Notes under the pieces: generated by a model
Told to the model about the DNA's origin: nothing
Databases searched by the model: none
Seen by the model: only the letters and a program-made list of their open reading frames with translations
Made by a program: the position numbers and the translations under genes
Source of the DNA: Eleusine coracana subsp. coracana
Taxonomy: Eukaryota; Streptophyta; Magnoliopsida; Poales; Poaceae
NCBI GenBank assembly: GCA_032690845.1
Contig: CM064426.1
Location: forward strand, 48,093,417 to 48,157,416
Reading direction: 5' to 3'
Length of the DNA: 64,000 nucleotides
Part shown: piece by piece, positions 56,923 through 64,000 of the stretch
How the letters are laid out: the number at the start of each line of letters is the position of its first letter
Position numbering within the stretch: the first letter of the stretch is position 1

Positions 56923-57801
56923 ATGGCTGAAAACATTGAACAACCACCACAAGGTTGGGAAATTACCGATGGCCTGGAGTTCACAGGGATGGTTCACCTA
57001 TTTTGGAGAGTTCTCCAGAGATTCGGATATTCCATTCCTCCCACCCATATTGGCAAGGAAGTCCAGGAGCATGGAGTCCCCTCATGTATCATCCATGTGC
57101 CAGTTTCCGCCAATTACTCCGTCATCCCCGCATGGGAATCTTGGACCCTTAGTGTCACTGGGACCGATCTGCCTTCCACCTGGAATGTAGCTGCATTCAA
57201 GGCACTTACTCGGTTCTGTGAAGACCACAAGCATGATGTGGCTGGAACACCCATTGCCTTGCTACCCATTAATGATGTGACGAATTTCGAATGGATGAGG
57301 CATGTGGATTTCATCTTTGATCCAAACCACCACCATCATGATCCTATGCTGCCCATAATAGAGAATTATGGTCTGTCCACGTTTGCTTTGTGAACAAACT
57401 CGTGCTGGTGATTGGATGTGTTCCATTCTGCACTACGACTCTCTGAGATCGAAAAACAAGCTAAAGATGAAGAAATTGCGGAACTGAACCAGCAAATCCA
57501 AGCCAAGAATGAAGAGATGGAAGCGATTCTAGAATAACGTGACCAAGCCTTGCAGGATGCAACGGATTTTGAGCATGACATGATTGAGGCTCAAGATGAC
57601 CTGAACGCATTCATGGCTGCCCATCTCCCTGTTGAAGGAAATTGGGATGAGATCTACATGGAGTATGGAGAACAAGGGGGTGTGGAGATGGCACCTGTTG
57701 GTAATGACGACATGGAAATGATGGATCTGGAGGACCCCGAAGAACCTCCGGAACCCGAAGAACCATTGGAACCGGAAGAACCAGAAGAACCGGAAGATTA
57801 G
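56923..57801 (+). pseudogene. T extra ORF b, paralog of ORF a
   Basis: One frame from ATG 56923 to the stop at 57799-57801, interrupted by TGA (57391), TGA (57409) and TAA (57535). Globular part: GWEITDGLEFTGMVHLFWRVLQRFGYSIPP, HGVPSCIIHVPV, W..T, AFKALTRFCEDH, GTPIALLPI. Then a coiled-coil-like part (EIEKQAKDEEIAELNQQIQ) and a Glu/Pro-rich acidic tail (EDPEEPPEPEEPLEPEEPEE). It shares with ORF a the order LL/VLxxxGYxxPP, ALTxFC, GTPxxxxPI, coiled coil, acidic tail. No enzyme motif, zinc finger or membrane segment is seen. Confidence 0.65.
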
Positions 57802-58085
57802 GCCAGGAGTAGATGCTTTACTACCCCTATGTGCGGTCGTGAAAAATATGTACCCCTAGTCCAATGTAGGAGTGTGGACCTTGCAGTACGTGTCCGCAAT
57901 ACCGTAGCTAGGCGTTGGCACGTATGTGTAGCAAATCGTTTGAGGATGTCCCTTAACAACTTTGTAGACTGAATTGAATCAATGAAGTTTGTTGCCATGT
58001 CAGAATTGTTATCGTGCCTTTTGCAAATTACATTCTTTCGCATGTGACTTTATGGAATAATCTGAGAAATCACTAATGTGCAACC

Positions 58086-58099
58086 GCATAATTTGCAGC
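58086..58099 (+). promoter_or_regulatory. Splice-acceptor-like site before T gag
   Basis: cgcataatttgcag ends one base before the gag ATG (58100). It is the third AG-next-to-ATG arrangement in this leader. Confidence 0.45.
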
Positions 58100-59218
58100 A
58101 TGGTGCGTACTCGGAATCAAGAGGATCCTGAGAGCTCTCAGCAGGGGGCCAATGCTAAGCCATCTCTAGCCGAGGTTCTGGCCGCTGCACTCAAGAGGCA
58201 GCAAAATGACTCAGAACTGCTCTGTCGGTTGGTCGATATCACGTCCCACTTGGCTGGACGTGGAGACAACCACCACAACCACAACAACCGCAACAATCAG
58301 CCCCGTCAGAGCACTTACTCAGATTTTCTGGGTACTCACCCACCAACCTTTGAGTGTGCCAGAGAGCCGCTAGACGCTGACCATTGGTTGCGTCAGACCG
58401 AGACTAAGTTCGGTCTACTGGAGTGCACAGAACACTAGAAGGTGTTGTTCGCTGCCCAACAACTCCAGGGCTCTGCTAGTGCCTGGTGGGCCAATTATGA
58501 AGCTTTTCTGCCCACTGGGCGTCGCTCTAAGTGGAATGAGTTCAAGGCTGCTTTCCGAGCTCATTTCATTCCCGCAGGTCTCATGCAAAGGATGTTCCAG
58601 GAGTTCATGGATCTAAAGCAAGGAGGGTGGAATGTCCTCCAGTATTCTGAGGCTTTCAATCACATGGCCAAGTATGCTAATGAGTATGTCAAAACGAAGG
58701 AGAAGAAACGATACGTGTTCTTACGTGGGATGAATGCCATGCTTAAGGAGCGTCTGACTTGGCAGACGACGGGCACATACAACGACCTGGTCAATGCTGC
58801 TATTGACTAGGAAGGTGCTATGCACCAAGTTGAAGAGGAAGACTGCAAGAGGAAGGCCCCTGCTACTGCCCTTGCTGCCCCACAGGCGAAGCATCATCTG
58901 ATTTACACTTCCCCCACCGGACAGCGTTTCCGGGCATCACTGCGATAGCAGTACCAGTGACCATATGGTCAGAATTACTCAAGGCCGCCATAGGAGCAGA
59001 ACTTCCCACCTCGTGCACCGTACCCACAGCAGAACAACCAGTAACGCACACCGTATCCACAGCAAGGGAGCCAGAATGTTCGCGCTCCACAACCTGCTGA
59101 CCGTGGAAGCAGCTACCCCTGCTACAATTGTGGTTGCACCGGCCACTTTGCAAAGAACTGCACTGCACCAAGGCGCAACAACAACAACAACAACCAGCGT
59201 CATAATCAGAACAAGGCT
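58100..59218 (+). pseudogene. T gag
   Basis: It starts MVRTRNQEDPES at 58100. Capsid region: DFLGTHPPTFECAREPLDADHWL, then SASAWWANYEAFLPTGRRSKWNEFKAAFRAHFIP and ERLTWQTTGTY. A Gln/Pro/Asn-rich linker carries the zinc knuckle [14 protein letters not shown] (about 59118-59160). All in one frame, but with TAG/TAA codons at 58436, 58808, 58947, 58956, 58992 and 59043, each next to Gln/Asn-type context and most explained by CAG or CAA to TAG or TAA. It joins the protease without a frame change. Confidence 0.9.
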
Positions 59219-60742
59219 GTGAATGCACCGTCTCGTGGTGCCCAAGTGAACTACACCAATTGTGAAGAAATCCCTCAGGGCGAACCCGTGCTGACCGGTA
59301 CGCTCTCACTCTATCGCCAGCCTGTCCGTACCCTTTTTGACTCTGGTGCTACGCATAATTTCATTAGCCAAACATGTGTGCATAAGTTAAATCTGCAACC
59401 ACAAACTGTAGAAAGATACTACACAATTCATTCCCCCGTTGGGCAAATTAGTGCCAATCAAATAGTGTGCAAAGCCCCTTTGGAAATAAACAAGAAAATC
59501 TACCCCACGGATTTTATCATGCTTAGCCACCAGGAAATTGATCTGATTTTTGGTATGTTCTGGATGAAAACCCATAGAGCCATGCTAGACATCGAGCCCC
59601 GAATCGTTCATCTCAACTCCCCTTTACATGGGAAGGACACACTCTCTCTAAAAATTGATTCGTCGAAAGTTTTGGTTGTCCATCACTTGGAAGGGCAATC
59701 ACTTGAAAACATTCCCATTGTTTGTGTGTATCTGGATGTATTCCCCAAAGATATCTCTGGCTTACCATCTGACCGTGAAGTGGAATTTAAGATAGAGCTA
59801 CAACCAGGAACTTCTCCAATATCTCGTCGACCCTACAAGATGGCCCCAAATGAGTTGGACGAATTGAAAAAGCAATTGAATGAGTTATTGGAAAAGGGAT
59901 TCATTTGCCCAAGCACCTTACCTTGGGGCTGTCTAGCTATTTTTGCGAAGAAGAAGGATGAGTCTCTGTGTCTCATTGTTGATTATCCACCCCTCAACAA
60001 GGTTACCATCAAGAACAAATACCCGTTACCACAAATTGATATCCTTTTTGATCAATTAGTTGGTGCTAAGGTATTTTCAAAAATTTATCTCCGTTCGGGT
60101 TATCATCAAATCAAGATCCGAGCGGAAGATATTCCGAAGACTACCTTCTCTACTAGATACGTACTATTCGAGTACCTAGTAATGTCATTCGGATTAACCA
60201 ATGCCTCTGCTCATTTCATGTATCTCATGAATTCGGTATTCATGCCAGAGTTGGACAAATTTGTGGTAGTATTCATTGACGACATCCTCGTCTATTCTAA
60301 GTCCAAAGAAGAGCATGCAGAACACCTCCACATTGTTCTTCAATGTCTCCGAGATCACAAATTGTATGCCAAATTTAGCAAGTGTGAATTTTGGTTGGAC
60401 CGTGTACCATTCCTTGGTCACATAGTCTCTGCAGAAGGAATCTCGGTAGATCCTAGCAAAGTTCAAGATGTGCTAGATTGGAAGCCACCAAGGACAGTTC
60501 ACCAAGTACGCAGTTTCCTCGGGCTAGCTGGAAATTATCGTAGGTTCATTCCAAATTTCTCTCGGCTGACCAAACCCATCACGGAACTGGTGAAAAAGGA
60601 GAAAAGGTTTGATTGGAATAGCAAGTGTGAGGAGGCATTCCAAGCACTAAAGAAATTATTGACAACTGCCCCAGTACTGGATCAATCTGACATCACCAAG
60701 CCATTTGACGTATATTGCGATGCGTCTGGCACAGGGCTGTGA
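59219..60742 (+). pseudogene. T protease, reverse transcriptase and start of RNase H
   Basis: Open for 507 codons. Protease [13 protein letters not shown] with [54 protein letters not shown] and FIDD (the usual YxDD has Phe first), then [12 protein letters not shown] and [13 protein letters not shown]; start of RNase [13 protein letters not shown]. It ends at TGA 60740-60742, where the family usually has a Gly codon. Confidence 0.93.
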
Positions 60743-61198
60743 TGTGTACTAATGCAAGAAGGCCGTGTCATCGCATATGCGTCACGACAGCTACGGAAGC
60801 ATGAAGAGCACTATCCAACCCATCATTTGGAGCTAGCTGTAGTTGTACTTGCACTAAAAATATGGAGGCATTACTTGCTCAGCAACTTGGTGCACATTTA
60901 TACAGACCATCAGAGCTTGAAATATATATTCACCCAAACTGATCTAAACATGAGACAACATCAGTAGCTAGAACTGATTAAGGATTATAACCTGGAGATT
61001 CATTATCATCCAGGCAAGGCTAATGTAGTCGCCGATGCATTAAGTAGAAAGGTCCACTGCAACAACTTAGAACTGGAAGTTCCGGACCGAATTGACCACG
61101 AAACTAATTCGGAACCCAGCCTTCACATTTTACCTGTTGTAGTGGTTAGCAACCTAAGTGTGCATTCTACCAACCGTGAAGAAATCGTTGCCGCATAG
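60743..61198 (+). pseudogene. T RNase H remainder
   Basis: Same frame as the [49 protein letters not shown], then TAG at 60965 and HYHPGKANVVADALSRK. A further TAG at 61196 (after EIVAA, likely a former Gln) precedes the integrase. Catalytic residues seen are intact. Confidence 0.88.
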
Positions 61199-62181
61199 AA
61201 AAATGACATTGGTATGAATCATATCAGACAAAACATTAAGGATGGCAAAGCCAAATGCTTCACCCAAGACTCGAACGGTACTCTATGGTTCAATAACCGT
61301 TTAGTAGTACCAAAGGACTTTGAACTTCGATGGAAGATCTTGGATGAAGCACACCACTCCAAATATTCTATCCATCCAGGTAGTAATAAAATGTACCAAG
61401 ACTTGAAGAAGAATTTCTGGTGGACAAGGATGAAGCGAGAAATTGCTCGGTATGTCACGGAATGCGATACATGTCAGGGGGTTAAGGCTGATCATTTGAA
61501 ACAGGCCGGATTACTTCAACCATTGAGTATTCCCGCTTGGAAATGGGAAGACATCAGCATGGATTTTGTTGTTGGTCTCCCTCTCACTTCTCGAAAGCAT
61601 AATTCAATATGGGTCATTGTGGATAGACATAATCTACCCACTTCCTGCCAGTCAATAATAGACATAATATATGACAATATGCAGAGCTATACATAGCTAG
61701 AATTCTATGTCTCCATGGAGTGCCCAAGACCATTGTTATAGATCGTGGCTCACTGTTTGTTGCTCGTTTTTGGGAACAACTGCATGCATCTTTGGGTACC
61801 AAGCTGATCCGGAGTTCTGCTTACCATGCCACCACAGATGGACAAACTGAGCGTGTCAACCAAATTCTAGAAGATATTCTTAGAGCATGTGTTTTAACTC
61901 ATGGTGGTAATTGGGATACGTATTTGCCTTATGCCGAATTCTCATACAACAACAGTTACCAGGAGAGCCCAAAAATGTCACCATTTGAAGCACTCTATGG
62001 TCGTAGTTGTAGACCGCTGCTAAACTGGTCTGAATCTGGAGAAAGAGTAACCTTCGGTCCTGACCTTGTCAAGGATGCTGAGGAAAAAGTATGTACTATC
62101 CAAGCCAATCTTAAAGCCGTTAAATGCCATCAAGAGAAGTATGCAAACAGACGACGTAGACCAGTACTGCAACAAGGGTGA
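61199..62181 (+). pseudogene. T integrase
   Basis: Zinc region HHSKYSIHPGSNKMYQDLKKNFWW..CDTCQGVKA, core with Asp in SMDFVVGLP, Asp in IDRGSLFVARF, and Glu in TERVNQ. A small indel near 61627-61635 changes the frame in the middle of the core; the conserved residues continue in another frame (YAELYIARILCLHGVPKT) to 62181. It would not be functional. Confidence 0.88.
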
Positions 62182-62611
62182 CTACGTCTATATCAAGGTG
62201 TCGCCTATGAAGGGTATCCAACGGTTTGGAGTCAAGGGAAAGTTAGCTCCCCGTTATATCGGACAATTCCAAAATATGGAACGATGTGGAAATGTGGCCT
62301 ATAAGTTGGAGTTACCCACCAACCTGTCTGGAGTTCACCCCACCTTCCACGTCTCTCAACTTAAGCGATGTCTCAAGCCGCCCATCGACAAAATTTTGGA
62401 AGAGTATGACCAACTCCAACCCGATCCCACGTACTCCGAACAACCCGTGAAGATCCTCGACAAGAAAGACCGCACGACCCGTAATAGAACCCTCAAATTC
62501 TACAAGGTTTAATGGAGTAACCACTCAGAAGATGAGTCTACTTGGGAATCGGAAGAGTTTCTGAGAACTCACTACCCGAAATTTTGGTCGTCATACACAG
62601 GTATGCTTTGA
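62130..62611 (+). pseudogene. T integrase C-terminus and chromodomain
   Basis: After a second frameshift near 62135-62150: GDYVYIKVSPMKGIQRFGVKGKLAPRYIG, YKLELPTNLSGVHPTFHVSQLK, then a chromodomain-like end (PVKILDKKDRTTRNR, KFYKV, stop, WSNHSEDESTWE). The TAA at 62510-62512 replaces the Gln usually found before the first Trp; the domain continues in frame to TGA 62609-62611. The chromodomain places T in the chromoviruses. Confidence 0.9.
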
Positions 62612-62667
62612 CCACCGCACTTCCGTCTAGTTTTCCTTGATTCTTAATCTCGGTACAAGATTTCTTT

Positions 62668-62682
62668 AAGGAGGAAGGGCTA
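62668..62682 (+). other. Polypurine tract of T
   Basis: aaggaggaagggcta immediately before the 3' LTR start at 62683. Confidence 0.8.
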
Positions 62683-64000
62683 TGACACCCCAGGTGTCTC
62701 ACCTTAACTTAGCAAAAATGAGGAGTACAAATCATGGAAATGATGACATAAAATGATAGAGCCTATCTATTAATTCAATTCTAGGCAAATAAATACACTG
62801 CAACCAAGTTATTGAAACAACTTAAGAAATTCAATACAACTCATGCCAAATAAATTCATCATCAGTTTGGTAATAATGAAATAAAATATTAGGAATTTAT
62901 TGGGCATTTTATCTTCTTGGCAAGACCCTTAATTAATTAATTGATTCTTAAGTAACTAATTAATGCATTTAATAAAATCTAAAAATATGGTTATGGAAAT
63001 TTCAAATAAAATTTACCAGAGTGTGTCCCACCATTTAAATAGTCAGCCCACCAATTTTCACCATTTTAGGAAATCTTGAGCTATTTTATTTTCATTTATT
63101 AAGAAACTAGTTTGACCAGGGACCTTTTTGTGCGGATCTTGAAAGATCAGGGGGCGCAGTGTAAAATTTCCTTTCTTCTCCCTCCTACTGGCATAGAGCC
63201 TGCCGACTCCATCATCGGCGCACGCCACGGCCCGCCTTCACCCCACCTCGGGACCGCGCGTGCTACAGTCGCCGTTGACCCCTCTCTGCCTCTGCCCTGT
63301 CCCATCCTTCTGCTTGGCCGCGCGCCCGCCCAAGGGCCTCTGCTTCTCCCTTCTCCTTTCTGCACTCCACCGAGCCACACGGCAAGCATTCAATCCCTGC
63401 CGCTCCTCCCTCTTCCTTCCCCACTCACTTCCTGGACCTCTGCTCCACCTAAACCCACGCCATAAGCTCACGAGAACATTGCCCTCGCTCTCCCCCTCTT
63501 TTCTCTCTCTCATTTCCGCTCTCTGTGCTCTGCTTCCCCCGCCATTTCAGAACCCAGTACAGTGGTCGTTGACCCTTCTGCTGCTGGAGTGGGCGGTTCA
63601 GACCGTGAAGTATTGTTGGCAGAACGGCATGCCCACTCGCTGATACTGGACCCGAACCAAGTTGTTTTTCGTCCTTGCGAAAAGTTGCCATATACGACCT
63701 TAATCAGTGCGTATGAGTCGTGTATCTCGGGTTATCCCAGCTGGTTTAAAGCAATTGCAATTGCTATCCCTCGCAGTAATGAGTACCACTTGGTCATTGC
63801 GTCGTCACGTAGTTGAACCTGGTATTAGAAATTAACTATGATGTTTACCATTGATGTTACAATTATTGATCTTATGATGCATTTACTTTATGTACTGCTC
63901 TATTAACTTGTTATTGCAACTAAAGTTACATTTCTGCTCTACCCAGTTAATTTTGAGAAATAAAAATTGGTAAAACTAATAGGTTGCTCAGTGCGAGTCT
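62683..64000 (+). repeat. 3' LTR of T, internally deleted, cut by window edge
   Basis: It starts TGACACCCCAGG like the 5' LTR. At about 63556 it jumps from the counterpart of 51815 to that of 53905, losing about 2.1 kb. It also keeps about 40 bp near 63180-63220 that the 5' LTR lacks. It continues past 64000. Confidence 0.88.

Larger units (their letters stand above)
50960..64000 (+). mobile_element. Tekay-type chromovirus T (runs off right edge)
   Basis: Ty3/gypsy element with a 3.84-kb 5' LTR (50960-54797), tRNA-Met primer site, a 3.3-kb leader holding two related extra ORFs, gag-pol with a C-terminal chromodomain (58100-62611), polypurine tract and 3' LTR from 62683. LTR length, RT type ([15 protein letters not shown]) and chromodomain fit the Tekay/Del/RIRE3 group. 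Many nonsense codons and some frameshifts are present. LTRs differ by roughly 7% by eye over a 240-bp sample. Confidence 0.92.

Overview
This is plant nuclear DNA, almost certainly from a grass. I see no host gene, tRNA or rRNA gene, and no bacterial-type feature. Nearly every base can be assigned to LTR retrotransposons inserted into one another. The grass call rests on family recognition: CRM-like and Tekay/RIRE3-like chromoviruses, SIRE/Maximus-type copia elements with dyad-rich LTRs, and Athila/Tat-like gypsy LTRs with GC-rich repeats. Species cannot be named. CRM-like elements suggest, but do not prove, a centromeric or pericentromeric position.

Left block (1-17.8 kb, all minus strand) is a four-deep nest. 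The host is SIRE-like element X (LTR 16053-16956, internal 16957 to about 17830). Into its LTR went a SIRE-family A copia (copy A1, 11095-16052). Into A1 went a small non-autonomous CRM-like element N (10563-11094 plus 1-2909; its 3' LTR runs off the left edge). Into the 5' LTR of N went a CRM-like gypsy element G1 (2910-10562). Empty-site copies elsewhere in the window and target-site duplications support these steps.

Middle block (17.8-38 kb). A second SIRE-like element Y (plus strand) is split by two insertions only 12 bp apart: a full-length family A copia (A2, 17983-29027, minus, TSD GGGGG) and a full-length, young CRM-like element (G2, 29045-36806, plus, TSD AGATG, 923-bp LTRs). Y resumes at 36812 with its polypurine tract and LTR (37349-37988).

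Right block (38-64 kb). The Y LTR is entered by an Athila/Tat-like element Z (minus; LTR 37989-39544, internal to about 44.2 kb, itself holding a further LTR-like block U near 40.0-41.4 kb). Then comes a Tat-like element W (LTR 44417-45756, gag and protease to 48515), interrupted by V (Z-type LTR 48516-50319, plus), which is interrupted by a Tekay-type chromovirus T (50960 to beyond 64000). T has a 3.8-kb LTR, two related extra ORFs upstream of gag, gag-pol and a chromodomain.

All coding regions are broken. Many stops are CAA/CAG/CGA to TAA/TAG/TGA changes, the pattern left by deamination of methylated cytosine in silenced DNA. The most interesting points are: (1) the paired extra ORFs of T, each (and gag) sitting directly behind a splice-acceptor-like AG with a donor-like site after the primer-binding site; (2) CRM-like frames that read through the polypurine tract into the 3' LTR, in both the autonomous and the non-autonomous element; (3) an in-frame UGA between protease and RT shared by both CRM-like copies; (4) clusters of short GC dyads in five different LTR families; (5) duplicated polypurine-like motifs in three SIRE-like families. 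Alignments and percentages were made by eye.
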